64,000 bases of DNA from Tolypeutes matacus (Eukaryota; Chordata; Mammalia; Cingulata; Chlamyphoridae), in the NCBI GenBank assembly GCA_026826555.1, contig JAKSZT010053769.1, positions 8,757,842 to 8,821,841 of the forward strand, in the 5' to 3' direction. Below the pieces are notes generated by a model, which was given only the letters and a program-made list of their open reading frames with translations, searched no databases and was not told the origin of the DNA. Positions 34,061 through 44,604 of this stretch are shown one piece after another. How positions within the stretch are numbered: the first letter of the stretch is position 1; each line of letters begins with the position of its first letter. Made by a program: the position numbers and the translations under genes.

Positions 34061-34860
34061 AAAAGAGGCTCTGTGACAGGTCCAGGCTGCTGTGCAAGCT
34101 GCACTGCCACATGGGCCATATGATCCAGCAGATCCAATGGTGCTGGAAGTGTCAGTGGCAAATAAAGATGCTGTCTGGAGCATTTGGCAGTCCCCTGTAG
34201 GACAATCACAACGTAAACCCTTGGGATTTTGGAGCAAAGCCCTGCCATGCTCTCCAGATAACTACTCTCCTTTCGAAAAGAGCTTTTGGCCTGCTACTGG
34301 GCCTTAGTAGAGACTGAAAGCTTAACCATGGGCCACCAAAGTTACCATGAGACCTGAGATGCCTATCATGAGCTGGGTCTTGCCTGACCCACCAAGCCAT
34401 AAAGTTGGGCATACACAGCAGCACTCAATCATAAATTGGAAGTGATATAGACAAGACAGGGCTTGAGAAGGTCCTGAAGGCACAAGTAAGTTACATGAGA
34501 AAGTGGCTCAAATGTCCATGGCCACCTGATGGTCACCACTCCTGCCACATTACTTTCTCTTTCCAGTACACAGCTATAGCCTCTTGGGGAGTTCCTTACA
34601 ATCAGTTAACTGAAAAAGAGAAAACCCGGGACTGGTTTACAGATGGTTCTGCATGATATGCAGGTACCACCAGGAAGTGGGCAGCAGCAGCACTGAAGCC
34701 CATTTTTTGGGATGTCCCTGAAGGACTGTGGTGAGGGGAACTGCCAGTAGGCAGAACTTTGAGCAGTGCACCTGTTTGTTCATTTGCTGGTAAGTGGAAA
34801 TGGCTGGAGGTGCATTTGTACACTGATTCATGGGTTGTTGCCAATGGTTTGCTGAGATGG
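34061..34860 (+). pseudogene. ERV-L RT connection and RNase H remnant
   Basis: Contains the connection segment (34092-34307 open, with 'PLGFWSKALP' and 'NYSPFEK') and RNase H motifs 'WFTDGSA' (34633-34653) and 'LYTDSWVV' (about 34812-34835), whose Asp residues bind the catalytic metals. Frameshifts separate the motifs. It would have degraded genomic RNA during reverse transcription. Confidence 0.75.
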
Positions 34861-34979
34861 TCAGGGACTTGGAAGGAACAGGATTAGAAAATTGGTGACA
34901 AAGAGGTCTGAGGAAGAGGTATAGATCTTTCAGTGTGGGCAAAAAAGCATGAAAATAATTGTGTCCCATGTGAATTCTC

Positions 34980-35740
34980 ATCAGAGAGTGATTTTAATAA
35001 TTAAATGGTTAAGATGACCCACTCTGTGGATAGCACTCAGCCTCCTTCTCCAGCCACTCCTGTCCTGCCCAATGGTTCATGAACAAAGTAGGGATGGAGG
35101 TTATGCATGGGCTCAGCAAATGGACTTCCCCTCAACAAGGCTGGCCTGGCTGTAGCCAGTGCTGAGTGCCCAATCTGCCAGCAGCAGAGACCCACACTCA
35201 GTCCCTGATTCAGCACCATTCCCCGAGGTGATCAACCTGCTACCTAGCGGCAGGTTGATTACATTGGACAACTTTCATCATGAAAGGGGCAGTGATTTGT
35301 TCTAACTGGATATGGGTTTGACTTCCCTGCACACAATGTTTCTTCCAAAACTACCATCCATGGACTTATTGAATGTCTTATCCACTGCCATGGTATTCCA
35401 CACAGCATTACTTCTGATCAGGGAACCCATTTCACTGCAAATGATGTGTGAGAATGGGCACATCTCATGGAATTCACTGGTCTTACTATGTTCCCCACCA
35501 TCCTGAAACAGCTGGATTGATAAAATGGTGGAATGACCTTTTGATAACTCAATTACAGTGCTAACTATGTGACAATACCTTGCAGGGCTGGGGCAATGTT
35601 CTCCAGGAGGCTGTGTATGCTCTAAATCAGTGTCTACTCTATGGTGCTGTTTCTCCCATAGCCAGGATTCATGGGTCCAGGAATCAAGGGGTGGAAATGG
35701 GAGAGGCACAATTCACTATTACCACTGGTGATCCACTAGG
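34980..35740 (+). pseudogene. ERV-L integrase remnant
   Basis: The zinc-binding half is marked by 'CPICQQQRP' (35169-35195). The core shows the first catalytic Asp in 'QVDYIG' (codon 35257-35259) and the second in 'SDQGTHF' (codon 35416-35418). The catalytic Glu position, in the 'GLI.WWN' block, is Lys (35523-35525). The 107-nt spacing between the last two is one base short of the 108 nt expected for D,D(35)E, showing a one-base deletion. It would have joined viral DNA to the host chromosome; it is dead here. Confidence 0.82.
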
Positions 35741-36075
35741 AAAATTTTTGTTTCCTGTTCCTGCAACCTTGAGCTCTACTGATATACATGTTATAGTTCC
35801 AAAAGGAGGAGTGCTTCCACCAGGAAACACAACAATGATTCTATTGAACTGGAAGTTAAGACTGCCACCTGGCCACTTTGGTCTCCTCGTGATTCTGAAT
35901 CAACAGGCAAAGAAGGGAATTACTGTACTGGCTGGGATGACTATCAAGGGACCCATCAAGGGGAAAGAGGACTGCAACTACACAATGGAGGTAAAGAAGA
36001 GTTTGCCTGGAATACAGAAGATCCCCTAGGGCATCTCTTATTACCATGCCCTGTGATTTAAGTCAATGAAAACTT
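35741..36075 (+). pseudogene. ERV-L dUTPase remnant
   Basis: Lies directly after integrase and in frame with the 149-aa open frame 35580-36029. It shows trimeric dUTPase landmarks: 'KLRLPPGHFGLLV' (about 35855-35890), then 'KKGITVLAGM', and after a frameshift near 36000 the C-terminal 'LGHLL' block. The expected Asp after 'AGM' is replaced by Thr, and the downstream glycine-rich motif is altered. dUTPase hydrolyses dUTP to limit uracil in viral DNA. Its place between integrase and the 3' LTR is diagnostic for ERV-L. Confidence 0.8.
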
Positions 36076-36340
36076 TCAAAAGCCCAATCCAGGAAGGAGT
36101 AACAATGGCCCAGAATCTTCAGGAATAAAAATTTGGGTCACCCCACCAGGCAACGAACCACGGCCAGCTAAGGTGCTTCCTGAGGGTAAAGGGAACATGG
36201 AAATGGATGGTGGATGGAGGTAGTGATAAATACAAACTTCAACCACATGACCAGTTACAGAAACAAGGACTGTAATTGTCATTAATATCTCTTCCTTGTT
36301 TTGTTATGAATATATTTGTATATGTACATATAATGAATAT
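36076..36340 (+). mobile_element. ERV-L 3' noncoding region, left part
   Basis: Post-pol sequence with no env, as is usual for ERV-L. It holds remnants of the pol C-terminus ('ggtgcttcctgagggtaaag') and becomes AT-rich ('tgtatatgtacatata') just before the L1 5' end at 36341. It appears to continue at about 46867 after the L1-derived block. Confidence 0.65.
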
Positions 36341-36353
36341 AGAGGAGAAGCAG

Positions 36354-36362
36354 CAAGATGGC
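36354..36362 (+). promoter_or_regulatory. YY1 site in L1 5'UTR
   Basis: 'caagatggc' matches the YY1 consensus and lies at about +13 of the L1, the position where YY1 directs accurate L1 transcription start in other mammals. Confidence 0.7.
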
Positions 36363-37236
36363 ATTGGTTTAAAAGGGTGCTCACCATCTCTTTCACAAGG
36401 GATGGCTGAGTAGGGGTAAGATCCTGCCTGAGTGGGCTGTTTTAGAAACCTGCAGAGTGGGAGGATTTGGGGCATCGATCTGGAAGGAGCTGGACATGGA
36501 GATAGGTTGCTCAAGGTAAAACCCTGAGTTTCTCACTCCATGGCTGGAAACTGTGAATGGCTAAGCCCCACCCTCGGGTCAGGAAGCCACTGTGAGTCCC
36601 AACTTCTGCTGGCCACCCAGCAGGAAGGAGCATTCTCCAAGAGTGGGAGGGTTCTGGCAAGGGGTGGAGAGGGGTTTCCTTTCTGTGGGTTTGGTTGTCT
36701 GCACACCATTTGAGCTTTGGGGTGCATACCAGCCAGATCGAGGTGGTACCAGGAAGAGGAGAAGGCGAATCTGCTGAGGCAGCCTGACTTACCTAATGGC
36801 CCTGGGATAGAGAAACTTAGCCTGGGAGAGAGCACAGTCGGGCAATTGACTAGTCCTGTGCTGAAAACTGTCAAATTTTCAAATCCCCTAAGAGGGACAG
36901 GCAGTAGAAGGTGCTTAATAAGCTCCCAAGAGCCTATTTAGGGTCCCCTGGGAGGAGGGGGTGGTCTGGGAAAGAGTTGAGAGTCATTTTTCTGCAGTGA
37001 GTTCAGTTGCCAGGGTCCTATTTGAATTTCAGAAGGGAACTCAACCTGACCAAGAGAGGTGAGGGGGCATCTGCTCACACAGGCTATTGCATCCTGCCAC
37101 CCTGGGAGCGAAAGCAATAAGAATAGAAAGTGGGCAGAGACAGACAGACTACTAATCAGCAGAAATCTACCCAACTGCAAAGAGTCCCTTTGCCCGAGGG
37201 AAAGTGAATGTATAGTCTGAAGAGCTAACTGACCCA

Positions 37237-37309
37237 AGGAGAAAGTTTAGCTCAGTGGAGGAGATTCTGCCTTAAATATACGAGGTCCCTAGTTCAATTC
37301 CTGGCTCCT
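37237..37309 (+). repeat. tRNA-like segment in the L1 5'UTR
   Basis: About 73 nt with an A-box-like 'tagctcagtgg', a B-box-like 'agttcaattcc' and perfectly complementary ends (aaggag and ctcctt) that could form an acceptor stem. The T stem is mismatched, and there is no A-rich tail or TSD. It may be a decayed SINE head or a tRNA-derived part of the L1 5'UTR; a functional tRNA gene is unlikely. Confidence 0.5.
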
Positions 37310-37599
37310 TTTAAGAGCAGTGCTCCACCAGAGTATCAAACATCCAACTGATACTTTAGGACAGAGAGAACATAAACATTATTTTTTTATTAACTTCACT
37401 TGGGTCTCTTATTTTTCCTTAAAAAGGTTACTTTTTTTTTTTTTTTTTTTTAATTTAACTTAGTTTACTTGCTAAAACCTGCTTCAAAACCTGCAGAGGG
37501 CAAGCTGCAGGGTAATTGATTGATGAACACTGGCAGCCTGAGAAGCTCTTCAGGGGCCTAAGAGGGAAGCTGTTTTTCCTTAGTTTGTGTTTGACTGCT

Positions 37600-38150
37600 T
37601 GCTTGTGTGTTTGTTTTTCTTTCCTCTTTCTTCTCCCTCCCCCCGCCTTTTTTTTTCTTTTCTTAATTAGGTGCTGCTGGCTTGTTTCTTCTTTACTGTG
37701 TTTCCTCTTCCTTGATTTCCCCTTTTCTGTGTATACCAATTTTGTCTACCAATGCTATCTCTTTTCCTTCCTTCATCTTTATATCTTCTGCATTCTGTTG
37801 TTGTTCTTATATTCCACCTCTCTGTTTTGTCCTCAATTTTTCTGATTTTTATTTCTATCTTGTCTGTCCTCTTTTCTTCCTTTTATTAACTTTTTTTCTT
37901 TTTGTCTTTTCTTTTCTCTTTCCTTTGCTCCTCATCATTCTGGCCTTTTAATTCAGTCTATAAATTTTTCTCTATTTAGTTTCCCATTTCACTTTTTTAT
38001 TCCTATTACTCTACATTGCTTACATGACTTAAATATTCATTTTCTAAGGTCTTATACAATTCCTCTTCTAACTTTTACTATTATTATTACTATTATCCTT
38101 TTTCTTTTCTTACGTCTTTTGCTTTCTCTGGCCCTAATCTTTTTCTTTCA
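37600..38150 (+). repeat. Pyrimidine-rich region of the L1 5'UTR
   Basis: Long C/T-rich stretch with T-runs at 37430-37451 and 37650-37662. It produces long but meaningless Phe/Leu/Ser-rich frames. No domain is present. Confidence 0.6.
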
Positions 38151-38298
38151 AGGGAACATAGACAACAGCAAGGAAACAGAATAAGAGGAACAAAGTGTCA
38201 AAGAGAAAACTAAACACACACACAAAAACAGCAACTAAATAAAACCCTAGAGTAGAGAGAGAAGCTAATCAACTGAATAAACCCATCAAGATAAAAAG

Positions 38299-39300
38299 AT
38301 GACCAGACAGCAAAAAAAAAAATTTGCAAACCATACTAAGAAACAGGAAGGCATGGTCCAGTCCAATTAACAAACTAAAAACCATGAAAAGATGCAAATC
38401 ATTGAACAACTAATCAAAGCTGTCCAAACAAATATCATGGACCAACTTAATGAAGTGAAGGAAGAGATCAAGGATATTAAGAAGACACTGGGAGAACATA
38501 TTGAAGAAATTGTAAATATACATAAAAAGATAATGGATATGTTGGTGATGAAAGGCACAATCCAAGAAATTAAAAATACACTGGAAGCACATAACAGCAG
38601 ATTTGAACAGGCAGAGGAAAGAATTAGTGATGTGGAAGACAGTACATCTGAAACTAAACAGATAGTAGAACAGATAGATAAAAAGATAGAAAAAATCCAG
38701 CATGGATTTGAATAACAACACAAAATGCACAAACATATGCATTATAGGCATCCCAGACAGAGAAGAGAAGGTAAAGGAGACGGAAGGAGTGTTGGAGGAA
38801 ATAATGGCTGAAAACTTCCCAACCCTATCGAAGAAGATAGATATACATGTCCAGGAAGCACAATGTACCCCAAACAGTATAAATCCCAACAGGCCTACTC
38901 CAAGACATATACTTGTCAAACTGTCCAATGCTCAAGACAAAGAGAAAATACTGAAGGAAGCAAGAGAAAAGAGAACCATCATATACAAGGAAAGCTCAAT
39001 AAGATTAAGTGCTGATTTCTCATCTGAAACAATGGAGGCAAGAAGGCAGTGGTATGACATAGTTAAGGTACTAAAAGAAATAACTGCCAGCCAAGAATTC
39101 TCTATCCAACAAAGCTGGCATTCAAAAATGATGAAGAGTTCAAAATATTCGCAGATAAACAGAAATTAAGAGAGTATGCCAATAAGAAACCTGCCCTTCA
39201 AGAAATACTAAAGGGAGTTCTGCAGGTTGAATGGAAAAAACAGGAGAGAGAGAGTTGGAGAAAAGTGGAAGAACAACTAAAAAGACAAAAAGAGAAATAA
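38299..39300 (+). pseudogene. L1 ORF1 (RNA-binding protein) pseudogene
   Basis: Start chosen at 38299 (M-T-R-Q-Q), in frame with the coiled coil. ORF1p forms trimers that coat L1 RNA. Residues from about 31 on (38392-38715) form a heptad-rich, Lys/Glu-rich coiled coil ending '..ERISDVED'. After a frameshift near 38711 the RRM ('NICIIGIPDRE') and C-terminal domain ('PTPRHILVKLSN', 'ARRQWYDIVKVLKE') follow in another frame to 39169, and the extreme C-terminus is in a third frame to the TAA at 39298. There is one in-frame TAA at about 38368. The order and length (about 330 codons) fit normal L1 ORF1. Confidence 0.82.
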
Positions 39301-41760
39301 AAACAACACAGGACATATATAAACCCAAAGAAAATATGGCTAATGTAAGTAATTCTTTGAGAGTAATAACACTGAATGTTACTGTTAAACTCACCAGTCA
39401 AGAGGCACAGATTGGCAGAATGGATAATGAAATATGACCCATCCATATGTTGTCTACAAGAAACCCACTTTAGACCCAGGGACACAAGGAGGCTGAAAGT
39501 GAATGACTGGAAAACAATCTTACAAGCAAACAATAACCAAAAAAGGGCAGGAGAAACTATATTAATATTGGACAAAATAGACTTTAAATGCAAAACCATT
39601 GTAAGAGACAATGATGGACACTATATATTAGTAAAAGGGATAATCTTTCAAGAAGAAAGAACAATCATAAACATTTATGCACCTAACCAGAGCACCTCAA
39701 AATACATGAGGCAAACCATGGAAAAGCTAAGTGGAGAAATACATGCCTCTACAATTATAGTGAGGGACTTTAATACATCATTATCACCATTAGACAGAAC
39801 ATCTTGACAGAGACTCAATAAAGAAACAAAGACTTTGGATAATACATTAGAAGATCTGGACCTAATAGACATATACAGAACACTATACCCCAATACAGCG
39901 GAAAATACATTCTTCTCGGGTGCACATGGATCATTCTCCAAGATAGACCACATGTTAAGCCACAGAAAAATGCTCAATGAATTCAGAAAGTTTGAAATAA
40001 TACAAAGTAATTTCTCTGACCACAATGGAATGAAGCTGGAAATCAGTAAGGACCAGAGAACCAGATTAGGCACATAGATATGGAAGTTAAATAACTTGAT
40101 GCCAACATTGCCCTAATACCAAACCAAAGATGCCACAAGAAAGGAAAATTACAGACCAATCTCTCTAATGAACCTAGATGCTAAAATCCTCAACAAAATA
40201 CTTGCTCATTGTATTCAATGACACATCAAAGGAATTATACACCATGACCAAGTGGGTTTCATCCCAGGTATGCAAGGATGGTTCAACATAAGAAAATCAA
40301 TCAATGTAATACACCATGTAAACAGATTGAAAGAAAAAAAAAATCACATGTTCATCTCAATAGATGTAGAAAAAGCATTCGTCAAAATATAGCACCCTTT
40401 CCTGATAAAAATACTGCAAAAGACAGGAATAGAAGGAAACTTTCTGAACATGGTAAAGGGTATATATGAAAAACCCACAGCTAACATTGTATTCAATGCT
40501 GAATTCCTAAAAGTTTCCCTCTAAGATCATGAACAAGACAAGGATGCCCATTATCATCACTCCTATTTAACATGTGTTAGAAGTACTTGCTCAAGCACTA
40601 AGACAAGAAAAAGATATAAAAGGCATCCAAATTGGAAAGTAAGAAGTAAAAATTTCACTATTTGCAGATGACATGATCCTATACATAGAAAACCCTGAGA
40701 AATCTACAAGAAAGCTTCTAGAACTTACAAATGAGTTCAGTAAAGTCACAGGTTATAACATCAATGCACAAAAATCAGTAGCATTTATGTACACCAATAA
40801 TGAGCAATCTGAGGAGGAAATCAAGAAAAAAAATACCACTTACAATAGTAACTAAAAGAATCAAATACCTAGGAATAAATTTAACTAAAGATGTAAATGA
40901 CTTATACACAGAAAACTACACAACACTGTGAAAGGAAATCAAAGAAAACTTAAATAAATGGAAGAATATCCCTTGTTCATGGATAGGAAGACTAAACATC
41001 ATTAAGATGTCTATCCTACCCAAACTAATCTACAGATTTAATGCAATCCCAGTAAAAATCAATACAGCATTTTTTTTGCTGAATTGGAAAAACTAACTAT
41101 GAAATTTATTTGGAAGAGCAAGAGGCCCCGAATAGCCAAAGACATATTGAAAAAGAAAAATGAAATTGAAGGGATCATACTACCTGACTTTAAAACATAC
41201 TACAAAGCTACAGTGGTCAAAACTGCATGGTATTGGCACAAGGATAGACATATTGACCAATGGAACCGAATTAAGAGTTCTGATATAGATCCTCACATAT
41301 ACAGTCATCTGGTATTTGACAAGGCCACCAAGCCCACTCAACTGGGAGAGAATAGCTGCTTCAACAAATGGTGCTTGGAGAACCAGATTCCATATCCAAA
41401 AGAACGAGAGAGGAACAGCATCTCACACCTTATACAAAAATCAACTCAAGATGGAACAAAGATCTAAATGTAAGAGCCAAGACCGTAAAGACTGTGGAAG
41501 ATAATGTAGGGAAACATCTACAGGACCTTGTAATAGGAAATGGTTTCATAGATAAATGGAATCTCCTCAAAATTAAAAACTTTTGCACCTCAAATTAGGT
41601 TATCAAGAAAGTAAAAAGGCAGCCTACCTAATGGGAGAAAATATTTAGTAACCATATGTGGCAGTTTGATGTAATTATGAATTCCAAAAATATAATTGAA
41701 TCATGCTTGTAAACTGATCTGCTAATCTGGGCATGATTAGGTTAGGGTTAGGGCGTTGAG

Positions 41761-41798
41761 CCCCACCCCTTGGTGGGTGGGGAATTGAATATAAAAGG
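41761..41798 (+). promoter_or_regulatory. LTR promoter: CACCC hairpin and TATA box
   Basis: CCCCACCC (41761-41768) and GGGTGGGG (41775-41782) form an 8-bp stem and resemble GC/CACCC-box factor sites. A canonical 'tataaaagg' follows at 41790-41798, so transcription would start about 30 bp further on. Activity is inferred from sequence only. Confidence 0.6.
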
Positions 41799-42082
41799 CA
41801 AGGCAAAGGACAGTTGAAGCAGTCTTTTGAGAAGCAGCTTTGATATTGGAAAGAAGGCCCCAGAAGAAGAGAAGCAAGCCATCTGCCTGATCATCTACAG
41901 CTGACCTTGTGGAGGAAATAGGAGCTAAGCCTGGAGAGAAAGCAGCCCCGGGAAGAGAGGAACCCCAGAAGCCTGAACCCTGGCAAATGCCGGCAGCTGT
42001 CTTGCTCTAAAACTTGGCAATGGACTGTGGTGAGAGAAGAAACTTAACGCTTTATGGCTGGTATCTGTGAACTTCTACCCCA

Positions 42083-42088
42083 AATAAA
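42083..42088 (+). terminator. LTR polyadenylation signal
   Basis: AATAAA near the LTR 3' end, at the same relative place as in the related LTRs at 16103-16811 and 57480-58026. Confidence 0.7.
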
Positions 42089-43081
42089 TACCCTTTATAA
42101 AGACCAACCCATTTTTGGTACTTCACATTAGCACCCCTTTTGCTGACTAATACACCATATATCTGATAGGAGCCTAATATCCAGCATATACAAAGAAATC
42201 CCATACCTCAAAAATAAAAAGACAAACAACCCAGTTAAAAAATGGGCAACCAACTTGAAAAGAAACTTCTCCAAGGATGAAATACAAATGGCTAAAAAGC
42301 ACATGAAAAGATGCTCAACATCACTAGCTATTAGGGAAATGCAAATCAACACTACAATGAGATACCATCTTACACCCATTAGACTGGCAGTTATTCAAAA
42401 AACAGAGGACTGCAAGTGTTGGAGAGGATGTGGAGGGATGAGAACCCTCATCCACTGCTGGTGGGAATGTAGAATGGTCCAACCATACTGAAGGACAGTT
42501 TGGTGGTTCCTCAAAAAACCAACTATAGAACTGTCATATGATCCAGCAATTCCACTGCTCGGTATATACCCAGAAGAATTGAAAACAAGGACACGAACAG
42601 ATATATGCACACCAATGTTTATAGCGGCATTATTCACTATTACCCAAAGTTGAAATCAACCCAAATGCCCATCAACAAATGAATGGATAAACAAAATGTA
42701 GTACATACATACAATGGAATATTACTCAGCTGTAAGAAGGAATTCAGTGCTAACACATGGGATAACATGGATGAATCTTGAGGACCTTATGTTGAGTGAA
42801 GCAAGCCAAGCATCGAAGGACACATATTACATGACATCACTGATATGAATTAAGCAAATTGAGAGGACTCAGAGAGCTATTGTCTAGAAGATGGGTTTAC
42901 AGGAAATAAAAAGGGAGAAGGTTGTGAGCCAATGCCCATGGGTATAATCTATGATAAGGTGGAAGTGTGTACTTGAGCATTGAAGGGATATGACAGGAGG
43001 GTAGTGATACTATTGGGTTGGGTGGTACAGGTTTGACAGGTGGGTTGAGGGGGGAGGATGGATTGGACGGTCCGTAGAACT

Positions 43082-43102
43082 GGGGGGAGGGTTGGGGGAG
43101 GG
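43082..43102 (+). repeat. G-quadruplex motif in the L1 3'UTR
   Basis: Four G-runs (6, 3, 5 and 3 G) separated by loops of 1, 2 and 1 bases meet the standard intramolecular quadruplex pattern. G-rich 3'UTR tracts are a general feature of mammalian L1. Confidence 0.75.
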
Positions 43103-43977
43103 ACCAGTTGAACACTGGGTATTGGCAGGTATGTGGTTGAAAGTACAGAAATGAAAACGCTCTAAAGGCAATATGAGAAGGAAGGGTTACTAGTTTAGGA
43201 TGTTGGATGGGAGGGCATTTGGGACAGGGCACGCCTGGAGCAGGCTTCTAGGGAGTGTGAGAGTGATCATTTTGTCATAATGTGTTGTATCAATGTATGG
43301 AGACCCACATAAAGAGTGGGAAGAAATTGGACTTCCATCCTGGGGAGGACTGATTTATTCACAAACAGAGAGGCAGAGGTCTCTCAAGAGCATGGGTGTT
43401 TCCTAATAGGGGAGGACAAACCAGTGTGTCAAAACCTCAGTGTCATTGCAAGTAACTATGAATCTTGTCATCCAAGGAGTGAAGCCAAGTGGTCAGCGTG
43501 GGCCCCAAGGGGAGGGGGAGGGAGGAATAGAATAGATGGAACAGGGGGTATTTAGTGGGCAATGGAAGTATTCTACATGATCTTGCAATGATGGGCACAG
43601 GCCATGTTAAATATCATCAAAATTTATAAAAGTGTATGGTCTAAAATGTGAACCATAATGTAAACCATTGACCATGGTTAATAGCTATGTTTCACTATTT
43701 GTATATCAGTTGTGACAAATGTACCATCCACATATAAAAAGGTATTAATACAGGAAGAGAGAAAAGGGGGAGGATGTTGGGTATATGGAAATCCCCTGCA
43801 TTCTGTATGTGACTTTACTGTGACCTAAAACATCTTTGAAAACAGAATGAAAAAAAGTAAGACACTGGGGAATAAATGGAAGAAAATGTCACTGTACATA
43901 CAAGACAACAGATATTACAGTGATGAAAGGCAAAATGTCAAAAAAAAACATTTTTAATATTTTTCTTTTTTTAATAT

Positions 43978-44052
43978 TTAATAAGTTTATTAAGGGCTAT
44001 GCATTGTAATAAATATTTTGCATATGTTATCTTATATAATAAGGTAGGTATA
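43978..44052 (-). mobile_element. Possible MIR fragment, antisense
   Basis: Short AT-rich stretch with the order 'tttattaagggctatg', 'tttgcatatgttatctta' and 'aaggtaggtatagta' resembling the antisense MIR core. Similarity is weak and could be chance. Confidence 0.3.
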
Positions 44053-44317
44053 GTATGCTCTTTTTTTAAAAACAATTTATTGAAGTATATCATTCATACA
44101 TGAACATACATAAACTGTAAGTGTTTAGTAAACATCGTGAATTTACAAAACAAACATGCATAACATCATACTGGGCTCCCACACATCACCCCCCCACCCC
44201 CGCCACCAAACACCCTGCACTGTTGTAAAACATTTATTAACAAATCATGAAAGAGCATCGTCAAAGTATTGCTACTAACTATAGCCCGTGTCTTCCTCCC
44301 CTTTACATTTTTTTAAG
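44053..44317 (-). mobile_element. L1 3'UTR-like fragment, antisense
   Basis: Begins with 'ttattgaagtatatcattc' and includes 'gggctcccacaca' and 'attgctactaactata', the last also found in the antisense L1 3' end at 1255-2345. It is likely an older L1 3' end, now cut by the DAS-III SINE to its right. Confidence 0.55.
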
Positions 44318-44319
44318 GA

Positions 44320-44347
44320 TTAATTAATTAATTAATTAATTAATTTA
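44320..44347. repeat. (TTAA)n simple repeat
   Basis: Seven tandem ttaa units at the tail of the antisense DAS-III, probably derived from the SINE A-rich tail. Confidence 0.85.
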
Positions 44348-44604
44348 CTTTTATCCATTTTTAACCCCCCACCCACCCATTTTTGCTGTTTCTGTGTCCA
44401 TTCACTGGGTAACTCTCTGTGTCTGTTTCCTGCCCTCTCTTCTCATCTTTCTCCTCCTGTCTTCACTGGGATTTGATCCACGGAATCTCCCATGTGGGAG
44501 AGAGGTGTCCTACTGCCTGTGCCACCTTAGTTCCTGTTTTTTCATCACGTCTTGCCTTGGCTCTCTTGTGTCACTCTACTGTTACATCATCATCTTGCTG
44601 CTTG

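Larger units (their letters stand above)
41657..42154 (+). mobile_element. Solo MaLR-type LTR in L1 ORF2, perfect 5-bp TSD
   Basis: A 498-bp LTR from TGTGGCAG to ACTAATACA, flanked by 'ccata' at 41652-41656 and 42155-42159. L1 ORF2 reads continuously across the insertion once it is removed. It carries a conserved hairpin (41761-41782), a TATA box (41790) and AATAAA (42083). It is the sense-orientation relative of the LTR at 2625-3124. Confidence 0.93.
39336..42848 (+). pseudogene. L1 ORF2 (endonuclease-reverse transcriptase) pseudogene
   Basis: ORF2p nicks the target DNA and reverse-transcribes L1 and SINE RNA. The endonuclease spans 39336-40077 with 'CCLQETH', 'INIYAPN' and 'SDHNG' motifs; the 'GDFN' site reads 'RDFN'. 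About 700 bp covering the endonuclease/RT linker is deleted near 40080-40110. RT follows with 'NYRPISLMN', 'HDQVGFIPG' and the catalytic FADD (around 40663). The C-terminal Cys-rich motif CX3C...HX4C ('CWRGCG', 'HCWWEC') is at 42415-42475, and the stop is at 42846-42848. Stops, frameshifts and an LTR insertion make it inactive. Confidence 0.85.
36341..43950 (+). mobile_element. Full-length-type L1, plus strand, interrupted
   Basis: Starts 'gaggagaagcagcaagatgg', the canonical L1 5' start, and runs through a 5'UTR of about 2 kb, ORF1 (38299-39300), ORF2 (39336-42848), a 3'UTR with G-rich tract and A-rich ends near 43855 and 43941. ORF2 is split by a solo LTR (41657-42154) and has an internal deletion near 40080. 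Both ORFs are broken, so it is not autonomous now, but it is the only copy in the window with a 5' end. Confidence 0.87.

Noticed and set aside
37516..37951. Plus-strand frames of 89-109 aa as membrane proteins
   Set aside because: Hydrophobicity comes from the pyrimidine-rich L1 5'UTR.
38367..38928. Overlapping minus-strand frames of 121 and 172 aa
   Set aside because: Antisense shadows of the L1 ORF1 coiled coil; rich in Phe, Ile and Ser because the sense strand is A-rich.
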